A program made the position numbers and the translations under genes. Under the pieces are notes generated by a model. That model saw only the letters and a program-made list of their open reading frames with translations, searched no databases and had not been told where the DNA came from. Below are positions 11,274 to 24,050 of a stretch of DNA of 64,000 bases, in pieces. Within the stretch, counting starts at the first letter, position 1; every line of letters begins with the position of its first letter. The stretch covers positions 23,032,911 to 23,096,910 of the forward strand of contig NC_090132.1 of the NCBI RefSeq assembly GCF_040581485.1. Reading direction: 5' to 3'. The stretch comes from Linepithema humile. Lineage: Eukaryota > Arthropoda > Insecta > Hymenoptera > Formicidae.

Positions 11274-11895
11274 GGCCGGCGTCACATAGAACCCGTAATC
11301 CGTAATCCGCACCGAAAGTCCGCAAAAGTTACTAGGGATTGCGTCCGTAACGTTACGTGTGTTTTATCTCCTTGTGTCCCATGGAGCCGTAATTCCATGA
11401 AATTTCCGTAAAAGTTACTAAAAGTTACTAGTTATTACTAGTAATGCTTTTTTTAATTTTATTTATTTAACTAAATTTGACGATTTAATTAAAATTTTTG
11501 TTAAAATTATAATATATTCTGTAGTTTTCTTATGAATAAAATACAAATAAACAATTATAATTTGTTAAATAAAAAATAGTAATACCGTTACGTGTGTATT
11601 TACGGCTCCATGGGACACAAGGAGAAAAAACATACGTAACGTTACGGACGCAATCCCTAGTAACTTTTGCGGACTTCCGGTGCGGATTACGGATTACGGG
11701 CCACTTTTTCCAACGTCGGTTAACTTTAACCGACTGGTAACTTTTCAGAATAGCCAACTGAAAACTCGAAACTTGTATATGTATATGTATATACAAGTTT
11801 CGAGTTTTAAGTTGGCTATTCTGAAAAGTTACCAGTCGGTTAAAGTTAACCGACGTTGGAAAAAGTGGCCCTACGGGTTCTATGTGACGCCAGCC
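11274..11895. mobile_element. 622-bp Harbinger-like MITE, TSD TAA
   Basis: Terminal inverted repeats begin GGCYGGCGTCACATAGAACC. TAA is duplicated at 11271-11273 and 11896-11898. The long arms (through the CCGTAATCC, CCGCAAAAGTTACTAGGG and CGTAACGTTACG segments) enclose an AT-rich centre. The right arm is split by a second MITE; without it the arm reads continuously. The target lies in the minisatellite. Confidence 0.8.
11698..11871. mobile_element. 174-bp near-perfect hairpin MITE inside the 622-bp MITE, TSD TAC
   Basis: Begins GGGCCACTTTTTCC and ends with its exact complement. The arms stay paired up to a small TATATG-rich loop near 11780-11790. TAC is duplicated at 11695-11697 and 11872-11874; excising the hairpin plus one TAC restores the host arm GATTACGGGTTC, which proves a secondary insertion. 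Confidence 0.85.
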
Positions 11896-13267
11896 TAAAT
11901 CATTTAGTTATAGTTACTAAATGATTTTGTGATAAATGCCAAATAATTTGATAATTATTACTAAACTGTTATAAAAATTGGTTAATACTTACTAAATCAT
12001 TAAGTTATAGTTACTAAATAATTTTTTGATAAATGCCAAATAATTTAGTAATTATTACTAAACCGTTACTTAAAATTGGTTAATACTTACTAAATCATTT
12101 AGCAATAGTTACTAAATCATTTAGCAATAGTTACTAAATATTAAGTAATAGTTACTAAATATCTGGCAATAGTTATTAAATGTTTGGTAATAGTTACTAA
12201 ATATTTGGCAATAGTTACTAAATATTAGGAAACAGTCAATAAATCATTTGGTAATAGTTACTAAATCATTTGGTAATAATTGCTAAATTATTTGGTAATA
12301 TTTACTTAATATTTGGCAATAGTTACTAAATATTAGGTAATAGTTACTAAATATTTGATAATTGTTACCACATTATTTAGTGATAGTTACTAAATATTTG
12401 GTAATAGTTACTAAATCATTTGGTAATAATTGCTAAATTATTTAGTAATAGTTATTAAATATTAGGTAATAGTTACTTAATTATTTAATAATATTTACTA
12501 AATCGTTTTGTAATAGTTACCAAATATTTGGTAATGTTACCAAATCATTAGGTAATAATTACCAAATATTTGGCAATAGTTACCAAATATTTGGTAATTG
12601 TTTTGGTAATTATTACCAAATATTTGGTATTAATTATTAAGTTATTAGATAATAGTTATTATATCATTTGATATTAGTTACTAAATTATTTTGTTATATT
12701 TACTAAATTATTTGATAATAGTTATTAAATTATTTTGTAATACTTACTATATCATTTAGTAATACTTGCTAAATTATTTTGTAATACATACTAAATTATT
12801 TTGTAATACTTATTATATCATTTAGTAATATTTGCTAAATTATTTAGTAATACTTACTATATCATTTAGTAATACTTACTTAATCATTTAGTAATAGTTA
12901 TTACATGATTTTATAATAAATGTCAAATAATTTGGTAATTATTTCTAAACTATTACTAAAAAATTTGGTAATATTTACCAAATTATTTAGTTATAGTTAC
13001 TAAATGATTTTGTGTTAAATTTCATATAATTTGGTAATTATTACCAAATTATTATCAAAAAATTTGGTAATACTTTCCAAATCATTTAGCTATAGTTACT
13101 ACATGATATTGTGATAAATGTCAAATAATTTGGTAATTATTACTAAACTATTAACAAAAAATTTGTTAATACTTATTAAATCATTTAGTTATAGTTACTA
13201 CATGATTTTGTAATAAATGTCATATAATTTTGTAATTATTACTGAACAATTCGTTTATATTTACATA

Positions 13268-13519
13268 TCATTTTGTTCTAATTATTATTTTTTTAGTGTA
13301 CCTAAAATGACTTTTGAACTCATGATCCATATAACGGTGGACAACATTGTCGTAGCCTATAATTCGTGGACGAAGTTTACGCTTTTTTCTCTTTCGCAAA
13401 GCTACTTTCCACTCGCTTTCGGAGCTTGAGGAACTTTCTGATTCTTTTCTTCTTCGACGCATCAGCAACGTAATAGCTATTTTAGTACTCATATTTGATG
13501 TTGTCAACACACCGGCCAT
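13268..13519 (-). pseudogene. Harbinger transposase N-terminal remnant
   Basis: ATG at 13519 opens just inside the right terminal repeat of the 3-kb element. The 83-residue product has a Ser-rich/Arg-Lys-rich patch and then VVHRYMDHEFKSHFRYTK, resembling the segment that precedes the nuclease domain of HARBI1-like transposases (an acidic residue, EFKSHFR, then a helix). The frame stops soon after, where the minisatellite begins, so the DDE domain is missing. Assignment is from motif memory plus context. Confidence 0.5.
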
Positions 13520-13655
13520 GTTGTTTCGCCTGTCTCCGTGGTCGTCTAATGCGTTCCACTAAAACTTTCGCTCGCGACGTTTGCGAGCTAGTGGAACACG
13601 CAATTTTGCGATCGTGGTCGCGGTCGTTGCGAGCGTTAAGTGGAACGCACCCTAG

Positions 13656-16600
13656 GTAAAAAGCGAGTAGACTAAAGGCGCATTCAAAAGATTTGCACAA
13701 TTTTGCAAGCATAAGATCAACCAATTACGTATCTGATATTGAGTACACTCTAACTGGTTAATAAATTTGGTTTTAAATTTATGATCGACAATTATTATTG
13801 ATGTTTTTCGTATGTATAACATAGTTTGCTACTTCTTTGATGACTCATTTTTAAAATGGATAACAATAGATACACTCAGCGTTTAACAAAGTTTGACAAA
13901 CTGAGTACATCTTTTAAAGTTGTTATTACCTAAAATATCTTTGCAATATTTATTACAATAATATGAAAGCTTTGATAGTTTATAACCTTCATCGAGATTT
14001 ATGTGAAGAAATATCATTTATCATTTACCAAAATAAAAACTACACGTGACTGTGAGGATATTATTCAGATCATGATTTCCGCGATTACGAAGGAAACATG
14101 TGGTGTAATGCCAAGTATGCCAAGAGGTTGATTTATCGATGCCAAATTCAAAAACTAATAAAGCAGCGATCTCAAACAAGAATGACCTAACTTGATGAGA
14201 GCACAAATATCACCATCACATAAACGTTTCTAAGGCGAGTGCTTGCCTCTTGTAATAAAATTGGAATGCAAAACTGCCTATTAATGATGTCAAATTATCG
14301 ATTTATCGATACTAACATTCATGTTTTCTCCACATCTAGTAAGTCTTACAAATATAATTACCTGGTACTCTGCCAATGAATATGTCGTACATTATATTTG
14401 TGTTAGGTCAGTAAAAATCAGTTATTCAGACGGCCAAGCTTGCTATAATTAGCATTCCTGCATTCTGCATAGAGTTTTATGCATATCTTCATATTTTGAC
14501 ACTAATTATTAAGTGGTTTGTTTATATAAATATCTACAAATGCAATTTATAAAGATAAACTGATTCTTCATCCTTTTCCACTTATCCATGAGATAGATAA
14601 TTATTGATATTTATTAACTTTGTCTTATTCCATAATTAATTTCAACCTGATTAATTGATATTTTAACTTGATTAATTAATATTTACAGAACAGTTCATAC
14701 TTTATAAATAAAATTTGAAATTAAACAATTATATAAAGCAACAAATGTACAAAATAGATACAAAATTATAGCTTCACAAATAGATGTTTTGATTCTTATA
14801 AATTTGATTTGTTTGCCAGTATCATGTAGTGCATGTGTACGTACATTCCAATGAAATTTTAGTAACAAGGTGATCATGATGCTTTAATTAGACTGTTTTC
14901 GTAGGAAATAAACAATTGCATTCTTGTTTTGAAGAGCGAATGCCTGTAGAATGCATATTTGATTTTGGCTGTTTGCTATACTTGGCATCGTATCGTTATT
15001 CATACAAATAAAATGTTAAATTTTCTTTAATCTGATAAATCTATTTTTACTTAGAAAAAAACAAGCTTAAACCGAAGAAATATGAAGTAATATAAAAAAA
15101 ATTATTTTATACATAAAGCTAATTAAGCATCTCGGCCAATAATTGAGATGTTAAACAATAAAATATACGAACATAGAAGAAATATAAGATTGATGTATAA
15201 AACAGTTGTTTATTGTTTTCGCACAGAGCACTGTCCGCGAGATTTTCTACTGGCAAGTGTCCACTCGGACACACTTCTGCATCTCATCGGTCATTTTCAT
15301 CGTGTCAATATATACGGAAATCCATCTGGCACACACTCGTGAAAATACATGAGCTGTAAAACATGAGAAATGTATATCTTACTACGCTTTTCCTTCCCGT
15401 AAGTAATTAATTATCATAGAGTATTAATCATAATTTTCAAACGCTAATGATGCCCAAAATTGACTCGTTGATATCTTAAAATTAATTAGTTTTTAATATT
15501 GACGATATAGAGATTTTCTTCTTTGATATCAAAACATAAATCGCAAATGCATTCTCGTTATGTCATTTGTAAATAGCGTGTCATATGAATAAAATTGGAC
15601 AGTTTTATTAATTTATGTGAACGAAATGAAAAGATAAAAGCAAATGATTATTCTATGAAACGCAGAATGTATTTTTGCTTCGAAACAAATGTGTTCTAAA
15701 ATAAAGTAAATTGTGAAATGTGTGACAAATTCAGATGTATCACATTCATGCAATGTCAATTTTATTGTGGATAATTGTGTAGTGCGACATTTGTTCTACT
15801 TCATAAATATTTGTTGAATGCATCGCAACAAAAACATATTTCTCACGGATACTACTTATTTTTAAACTAACAATCTTTTAATCAATGTGCTTCACCATAT
15901 AATTACATCTTCTGACTTCAAAAAAGTTCATCATCACAAATATTCTTTTTACAAAAAAATAGCACGGAGCAATTGTCCTCTAATCTACTTATCTGAATCG
16001 TTTTTGCTTCTATTGTTGTGAAGATTTTTGTCTTGATTCCAAGTGGCGAATCCTACATTGATTTGTCCGGTGCACCATACGCTCCGTTTTACTGTCGCTT
16101 ACTCGAACCACGGGATTTTCATTCTCTATTTTCGTACCGCTGCAGTATAATCTGTTCGTACAAGAACAGTGGTAATCGTACAATATAAGAGATCTAATAA
16201 AAACTCGTTATAATATCGCATTCTCGTTCCATCATTGAGCTTTGCGTCAAAAGCTCGTTGATTGATGTGTGCTGGCTCAGAATACGAGACGTTATGGATG
16301 AACGGAGATGTACACTTAATTAAATATAATTTATCATATTAAACGGTTGCCGTATTAAATTGTAATATTTCTAAATCTTCTATCTTAAAGAGTTTTCTCT
16401 ATTCAAAGTTATGATAAAAAGATTTCCTTAAACTAATAATATTGATTAAATTTTGCACTTCTTCGGCTCAAAACTTGAACTTTCTCCCTTAATTCTTAAG
16501 CTATTGTTCAAGGAAACTCGAATCGAATTTTTCAAAACAATTTTTCCCTTGCCACAGGTTTTGCGCTCTAGTTACTATTACAAGACCATGTTTTCAAAGG

Positions 16601-17076
16601 ATAAAAATAATTTGAATCGAATAATGGCCAAGTCTCTCCGTACAGTACATCTTTCACCGCCGTCACCAGATCCCACGGGACGGGATGAACGCGAGACGAG
16701 GAGGAGCCGCCTCTACAGTCGAGGCCGGCTGGGTACATCGGTATCCCAGAAATAGCGCAAGCGCCTTTCCGAAAGCTTTAAGGCCCTAGCTAAAGAGGTA
16801 CATGCCGACGATTGGCTGGAGCTTGCGGGGTGCGGTCCACGACCGGGCACGCAAACCGCTATATCGTCCCATTCGAATATTACCGCGGCGCCGCATCGCC
16901 TCGTGGCAGTGTGTTAATCGACAGCAAAGCTGCACCGCGAATTTCGCCTCTTTGGATCTTGTTTTTATTTCTTCACGCACAAGTCCGCACTTCTGCGAGA
17001 CTCGGAGGGACCGATCGACCGTGTAGTATATCGGTGTTTTAAGTAGAGTAAAAAAAAGTCAAATTGCGCTGCCATC
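13656..17076. other. Intergenic and upstream region of troponin C
   Basis: No gene recognised from 13656 to about 16400; AT-rich with scattered short inverted repeats. From about 16640 to 17030 GC content rises and CpG becomes frequent, which probably marks the troponin C promoter and 5' UTR. Short open frames here have no recognisable motif. Confidence 0.4.
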
Positions 17077-20000
17077 ATGGTATGTTCTATCGATGATATC
17101 GTAAGTCGTCGCCCTGGTAAACATACACGTTTTCCTACTGTACTTTACCTATTTGTTGTATTTTTTTAACCGTGCTAGATCTATCTGTTTCTCTCTCTCT
17201 TTCTCTCTTTGTCTTACTCTCTGACTGTCGTAAAAAATTATTTGCACGTATTATATTTAGACATTTAACTTTAGATCACTGTCTCTAATCTGTTCTCAAT
17301 CTCATTTGTGCACTTTTTTTGTTTTATTCTTTATGCATCGTGATACAGTAATGATTAACATATATCTCGTGCTCGAATTCTCTGAATGCGATAAAGTAGG
17401 GGCGCGCGTGTAAAGCAACCGACTATTTCCGGTTGAGAGAGATATTTTGGAACCACGATGGACGAGAAGCTGGAAAAACGTGATTGTTTCTTCAACGGCG
17501 AATTCGTTCGACACCGCCGCTTTAACATTATCTTCGAAAATAAAATATATTTTGCTATCCGAATATTTTTATAATGTGGTATTAATAATACACGAAAGAA
17601 AAAGAGCGATTGATATTCTCTTTTACGACTATTATGTCATACAAAGTTATCGCGGATCGTTTAAAGCGGCGGTTCGAAAAGACATATTGAAAAATCATCA
17701 AAAATAGCAAAAAATCTAACAATCATCAACAGATAAATGTATCATTAAATCGTAATAATTATTTTATTATATAAAATCTCACATATTTGCTATATAATAT
17801 ACTCAAAATTGCATGCATGCAAACTCCTGAATTTTTCACAGATATAATCAATTTCGATATCAGTATCTTGCATAAGATGTAGTATTCATTGAAATTGCAA
17901 ATTAAGATTCACGATTTAAAGAAATAATAATAAACCGGATGGTTTTAGAAGCAAATGTGTTGAATGAACTTTAACAATGCACGAATGTTTCTTTCAAGAA
18001 TAACTGTCGACTTTTAATTAGACGTTTCAAATCTAGAGTTTTTAACAATCTGTATATAATCGTGTAAAATTAATAAATCTAAAGTGGAGGTTCACTATTC
18101 ACTGAAAATACGAACAAAATATATTCTTTATTTGATTGAATATATTTTGCATCTACTCATAATTATAATTCTGGTAATAATGTCTTTCGCTATGCTTGCA
18201 GGCTGACGAATTGCCGGCGGAACAAATTGCCGGTACGTATTCACAACTCGTCAATCCAATTATAACTCTTTTCTAACAATTTTTTATTTCTGTTTTAACA
18301 ATCAATCACCTTTTAGCGTATTATGTTCTGGTAATCGAAAATTTGACTTACAAAGACAAGCAGTGGAATGGAATGATTGAAAGTTGTCGAGATCTGTATA
18401 TCGAACAGTTTGTACGCAGGAACTAAAAATAGAAAGCTTTTACATCGGAACACAGTATCTGGATCGCATCGAGCCCGGATAAATTTTCATTGCTTTCGCC
18501 GTCTTTACCCAAGTTTATTTACGCTTTAATCCGATCGGGGGCAGCTGCAAAGAGTGCGGCTATGTATAGCTACCGAACACACGGTGTTAGCGAGAACGAG
18601 ATGAGGGAGTATCCCGCGCGGCCGGCGATCAATTCTACAAATATATCGAAATGATAAAAATAGGAGAGAGAAAGAGGTTTCTCCAGCGGGAAACCCAGAA
18701 AAATAGCCGTAATTCCGCCTCGCCATTTCCAGCTGTTTGCGATCGTATCGTATCGTATCGCGCGGTGTTCGAGGATTTTAAAACGATTGCCTGGAGCGGC
18801 GCGCGTTCGTGAGTCAAGCTTTCCGCAACGCAGTAGCTCGGAATTTGAGAGCTCTGTGTTACGAATATAGCCCGAACACTATACGATTCTTAGAGTGAAC
18901 CGAAAATAAACTAAGGCGCAATTTTTTTTCCTGTTTAGTTGATAACGAAACAACCGACGGCGATGTAAATCCGTTTCGCGAAGACGCAAGCGTTTGTAGC
19001 TTATTGCTTATTGCAGGATAAGTGATTATCCTGGTACTTCGCTCAGATAAACAGATATTAATATACGTTACGTATGCATTTTAATATTTCACGCGATGTT
19101 ACTACATTGCAGTTGGCTTATCGCCGAATAATTTTATATTCGGATTCAAAATTAAGGAGATAGTCGGAAGAACTGTGCGGTAATATGATATCGTGTCAAA
19201 AGCTCAAGAGTTTTGGATCATATGTTAAATCGGAGTTGAACATAATTTGAATTCGTCAAATGTCGGAAATTTAATAATCCGCGGACAGGTGCGAATCGTG
19301 TAGTCGTACAGGGCAATGATAAATAAATTGTGTACACTAGTGCGAACGATGGCGTATCAAGCCAAATAAGCTCAGCGCCAGCTGCCGCGTGCTGACGGAA
19401 GGGCGTTAACATTCGGTCTAAATCTGAACCGCTTCGACGAATGTCTTTAACCGGATGACTTATTATCCGAAACTAGTAGTAGCCGGAAGAGACCATTTGG
19501 TTTTTTATTCAATTTTTTTACGAGCTATCGGATTCTGTATCTTCGGTTAAGAAAACTGCTGTTTTAATTCTTATATGCTATTCATATTTCGGATTATTTT
19601 TGTAGAAGATCTAATCTATTCAAAATTTCTGTTACTTTTTCGTTTTGAGAGTTACAAGACTCGAATAGTGAGAACATTTTTTATATAAAAAGATTAAAGA
19701 TTATATAAATTTTTATTATAATAATTACAATTGCTGAAATAAAGAAATGGTTACAGCACTACCAAGTAACTTAAGAGTGAAAGTTCAGTCATTGATAGCA
19801 TTCTTATTCTAAAAAGAAAAAGTGATGATAATATCTGAAATACAATTGTTTATTTTGTGAATTATTGTTCACAGTTCTGCGCAAAGCTTTTGATAGCTTT
19901 GATAGGGACAAAAGCGGCAGCATTCCCACTGACATGGTTGCAGATATCCTTCGGTTAATGGGTCAACCGTTCAACAAGAAAATCTTGGACGAGCTCATTG

Positions 20001-22306
20001 ATGAAGTGGACGCCGATAGTAAATATTTTTTTATTATTATTTGAACTGATATAGATCTTACTACATAATGTTATATCGCATGCAAAGCTTTCACTAGTTT
20101 TAGAAATCATACACTCTTGTGGGACTACAAACTCTGACAAATTTGCAATTTCTCTATCTAAAATTTCAAACACGAAAAACGCTGATCAGCTAAAAAAAAA
20201 CAAGTCAAAGAAAAAATTTCTCCTCGCAAATGCAACCAACGTTAGACAGACGACAAATCTAAAATTTATTTAAAGATTATTATTGACGGTAACAATAGCT
20301 TGTTTACTCTTCTATTTCTAAAATGTTTACGGGACATTGTATATGCGATTGGTCTCTGCAAGTTGTTGTCAAATGTCACGCAATTTAATTTACCGTAACG
20401 CGCACTCCAAAATCTTATTTATAGAATTCGTTGAACAGTTTCGTGAGGTTTTCAACAATTCTTACAGAATCTGGACGACTTGAGTTTGAGGAATTCGTCA
20501 CGTTGGCGGCGAAGTTTATCGTTGAGGAAGACGCAGAGGCTCTGGAGAAGGAACTTCGAGAGGCTTTCAGGCTCTATGATAAGGAAGGTAAGATGAAGAA
20601 TGATAAGGAAGACATTCATAAATAATTTAGCACAGGAATGAGAAAACGTTGTTCAACAGGATCTATCTACTGTTAATGCAATTATAATTTTCAATGAAAA
20701 TTATAATTTCAATGGATGGCTATCTTTAAAAAGGAAGCAATAGATATTTTATGTATTTCATAAAGCCAACGAAGTTCCGTTGTGAGGAAAGACACGCGTG
20801 ACAAGGATGACATACGTGACAAGGAAATCTCAAGAAATATATTTATACAAACAAGCGCGCAAAATTCGCATTAGAGTTTCTTATACGCGAAATACAAAAA
20901 TAAGCCGGTTACGCGGAGATTCCCAGCCTCACGTGGCGGCCGAAAGCCAAGAATGTCGTAATACATCTTTCATGAATTACGATTATGTCGAGTGTAGCGT
21001 ATGTATTTTAACGTAACTTGGCACTGAAAGGATAAATATCTACTACGCGCGGAGTGGATAAATTTTGCAATTACTATTTGTGTCAAGTGAAAGGGGGATA
21101 AGTACTACGTGCCGAAATGGATTTGTAGAAGCGTACAGAAACAAGAAACAATGTAATAATATTGGCATTTGAAATTGCAATTTTCTCGAGCATAAGCGTG
21201 GAAAGGAAGCTGTGATGTTACGTCAATGTTAATTCATTAAAAACATATTGCGTGAGTCACGATTATAGGGCATTTAAATGCTACTCTCACACTTGTTATT
21301 TTCCTTGTTTAATCAGGTAACGGCTACATCCCAACGACGTGCTTGCGCGAGATTCTGAGAGAATTGGATGACCAGCTGACGAACGAAGAATTGGACATGA
21401 TGATCGAAGAAATCGACTCTGATGGCTCCGGCACAGTCGATTTTGACGGTATGTTTTCGGTTTATTTCTTCCTCCTCTCGATCGAGATACGGGTGGTCCA
21501 TAAATCCTAAAATTAATAAACAAATCTTGTTAGTTGGCTGTGTAATTTCTTCGAGAAAAATTATTTTTCTTAGAAATGTTTCTTTTTTACTTACTTTTCC
21601 GGGTTTAAAATTTTTCACAATAGTTACAAATTGAAACTAAATTGAAAGACGGTACAGTACTGTTAAATCAAAAGATTCGCTCTATTCCATTCTCCCGGAG
21701 AATCGGCATATGCCTGTGACATCATACAAATTGAAGGAAAGAAAGCCAAGCGGTTTATTTATATTCGAACGAGAGTTGGCAGGTCGAGAGATGCCACTGA
21801 TCTCGCATCTACCTATTTTTATATATGTACTTAACAAATCGCGGTGATTTATCAAAATCACACGTCCGTTCCAATTTCTGATAAATCTCACATGTGATAT
21901 TCATAAATATTATAGTGTAAGACAACTCTGCAAGAAATAGATTAGAAAAAAAAGTGGAGGAGAGAAATACACTTATTCTGTAAAATTGAATCTTTTTTAA
22001 TCTTTGTGTACCAGTTATTGATCGGCACGCTAATTAAACTGACAATAGAAAAGAATATATTGCAGAAGATAATTATTATTCAAGAATTAAGTACGAGATT
22101 CGAAAACATTAAAGCGTATATAGAATATAGAAAAAAAGTAGATCGAAATTCGGCATTTTTCAATTTATGCAAACATGTAAAAAATTCTATTGACCAAGTT
22201 TCTAATTAAAGTAAGACTATATCTTTGAACAAAAATTGCTCGCAGCAATATCAGGTCCATCTTTTTGCTCTTTTCAGAGTTCATGGAAATGATGACTGGT
22301 GAATAA
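17077..22306 (+). CDS. TpnC: Troponin C, insect type, 6 exons, 152 aa
   Basis: Exons 17077-17079 (only the ATG), 18202-18232, 19875-20018, 20468-20587, 21317-21448 and 22278-22306 join to 152 codons, the usual troponin C size. The first intron falls directly after the start codon, as in calmodulin-family genes. Four EF-hands follow. Loops II (DADKSGRLEFEE) and IV (DSDGSGTVDFDE) keep all calcium ligands; loops I (DRDKSGSIPTDM) and III (DKEGNGYIPTTC) lack the position-12 acid and should not bind. This two-site pattern is typical of insect muscle troponin C, the calcium sensor of the thin filament. The protein ends in MEMMTGE. Which paralogue of the insect set it is cannot be settled by eye. Confidence 0.95.
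18470..19450. other. GC-richer stretch in troponin C intron 2
   Basis: Within the 1.6-kb second intron this segment has many CpGs (for example around 18540-18850) unlike the AT-rich sequence on either side. It holds no exon in frame with troponin C. It might contain an alternative promoter or muscle enhancer; this is inference from composition alone. Confidence 0.25.
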
Positions 22307-23578
22307 TTATCTTGAATGAGTGGTGAACTGCTTTTGGATCCAAAGACACTTATGCGCGTGTAACGTTATGTCTTGAAAATAATCATTCGCGTGTTTATGA
22401 GGAATCGATGTACAACAAATTTATTCGCACAGAGATATCTTCCATTTTATAATTAGTCTCAGAAGCAAATTCCTGTCATGAACATGAATTCATCGAATGA
22501 ATATTTCCTGCTTTTATACGTACATTATATTTATTATAAAGCAGCAAGTTTTATTTTGTTTCGTATACTTACATAATACCTTAAAATTTTTTTCATTGAA
22601 AAATCAATATATTTATTGTTATTAATAAAACAAATTAAGTCTTATATTTTGTGTTATTTGTTCATTTCCTTCATTAAGATTGTTGATATTAAAATAGAAT
22701 TAACTAGAGATCTATTTCAACTGAGACAATTGAGGAAGAAGGAGAAGATCAACCATTCGGTGCGAGGATTATGAGCTAAACTTTTTATTTATTTAACATT
22801 CGGTTATAATCACAATAAACTCGAGATTCATTCATAATTGACATGTTGATAGTTGCAAACATAACGTAGAATAATATGCTTAAAAAAATATAGTCACTAA
22901 TCATAGACTAGCAAGTTTACTGATCGCAATGGCACCCCTAGCCAACCTTATAATATAAGTAAGTCTGCAAGAATTTTTATCTAGAACTTTATTTTATGAT
23001 CAAAACATTCGCAAAATAATGATATTGTATTTAGACAACGTATTTATATTTCTCTGAAAAGTAATATATAAGCTAGAATTTAAAATTTATGACTTAGTTA
23101 TCGTTCTTACATACACGTGGACTAGACTATACGTTATGGAGAAATAATGTTATAATTTTAATCAATTTCTCCACTTCTTAACAATACACACATACAGATG
23201 TATATCAGCTCTATGTTTATAATAATGTTTAAATTTTATCTCAATATTACAATCTATATATATATATAATTTTAATTATCTAATATAGCGATTAATTAAC
23301 TATTAATGATATAATCTATCTATTATATGCAAATGTTGGAATGCTTTTAAATATTAATGGTCCTCGTGATAAGAATTGAAAGGACTTTTTTATTAGTTCA
23401 TATTATGTATATATAATTATGTTGTTATATATACATAATATATGATAATAATTTGCTATATTTTTCACATTAAATTGTTATAATTTCACTTACAACAGAT
23501 TACGTCTTATAGCACCAACAAAATGAAGACATTTATGGCAGTTATAAAATATATCATCAATGAGTTGTGTGCGTCTTA
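22307..23578. other. Troponin C 3' region and intergenic DNA
   Basis: Contains AATAAA-type signals at about 22620-22630 that could end the troponin C mRNA. The rest is AT-rich with TA-rich palindromes (for example near 23390-23440) and no coding sequence recognised. Confidence 0.35.
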
Positions 23579-24050
23579 TGGCCGGTTTATGCTTCGGTCT
23601 TAATCTTAATCTTAAGAGTTGATAACGTAGAATGCCATAAGGGCGTTTACACTTCCCTAGTCTTAATCTTAGTCTTAATCTTAATCTTGGAAAGATCCCA
23701 TCTTTTAACTTTAGTCCCTAATGTCCTAAGGCCGGGCCAATGAGGCCCTTGAAGGGCCCTTGAAGGAATGAGTAAGTCTGACGTCCGACGCAGCACGAAA
23801 CCGCGCGAAATAATGGTTTTCGATTCTTGTAAAATACAAAAATGAGTGATGCTGATTTAATTGAATGTGTCCAACAATTCGATGTTGTTTGGAATAAAAA
23901 AAATCCAAATTATAAAAATAAATTAGTGGTTAGGTTTTGTTACATTTGCACATGCGTAGTCCGAATTTCCAGGGAAGCATAAACAAGTCCTTAAGATTAA
24001 GTTAAGACTAAGACTAAGATTAAGATTAAGACCGAAGCATAAACCAGCCA
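23579..24050. mobile_element. 472-bp PIF/Harbinger-type MITE, TSD TTA
   Basis: Ends TGGCCGGTTTATGCTTCGG and, reversed, TGGCTGGTTTATGCTTCGG, followed inside by CTTAATCTTAATCTTA hexamer repeats on both sides. TTA is duplicated at 23576-23578 and 24051-24053, the classic Harbinger target. The element retains a short coding relic (next entry), so it is a deletion derivative of an autonomous copy. Confidence 0.8.
23842..23982 (+). pseudogene. MADF-domain remnant inside the Harbinger MITE
   Basis: ATG at 23842 opens 46 codons. Residues 5-25 (DLIECVQQFDVVWNKKNPNY) match the first helix and turn of MADF (Myb/SANT-like) DNA-binding domains. The rest of the domain is lost and the frame runs into the terminal repeat. 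Harbinger elements encode such a protein next to the transposase, so this is best read as the relic of the parental element's accessory gene. Confidence 0.55.

Larger units (their letters stand above)
11180..13260. repeat. Degenerate minisatellite, about 20-25-bp palindrome-like unit
   Basis: Dozens of imperfect units with consensus near TTTGGTAATAGTTACTAAAT, interrupted only by the MITE at 11274-11895. The unit is nearly its own reverse complement (TTTRGTAA...TTACYAAA), so both strands look alike. A higher-order pattern with longer spacers is seen from about 12890 to 13250. It has replaced the core of the surrounding Harbinger element. Confidence 0.85.
10660..13652. mobile_element. Degenerate PIF/Harbinger-type DNA transposon, about 3.0 kb
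   Basis: The left end reads GGGTGCGTTTCACCTTACGC; the right end, reversed, reads GGGTGCGTTCCACTTAACGC. Both are flanked by the trinucleotide TAG (10657-10659 and 13653-13655), a 3-bp target duplication as in PIF/Harbinger elements. Extra copies of the GTTCCACYTAACG motif occur inside both ends. A rightward exon at the left end and a leftward transposase-like ORF at the right end fit the two-gene Harbinger layout. The middle, where the catalytic domain should be, has been replaced by a degenerate minisatellite, and three smaller elements or parts are nested inside. Not autonomous. Confidence 0.65.

Noticed and set aside
13482..13724. Open frame across the right end of the Harbinger element
   Set aside because: Formed by the terminal repeat itself (ATTACG/GTTCCAC motifs) and runs across the target duplication, so it is not a gene.
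21296..21634. Several open frames around troponin C exon 5
   Set aside because: They are antisense or shifted readings of the troponin exon and its flanking intron.
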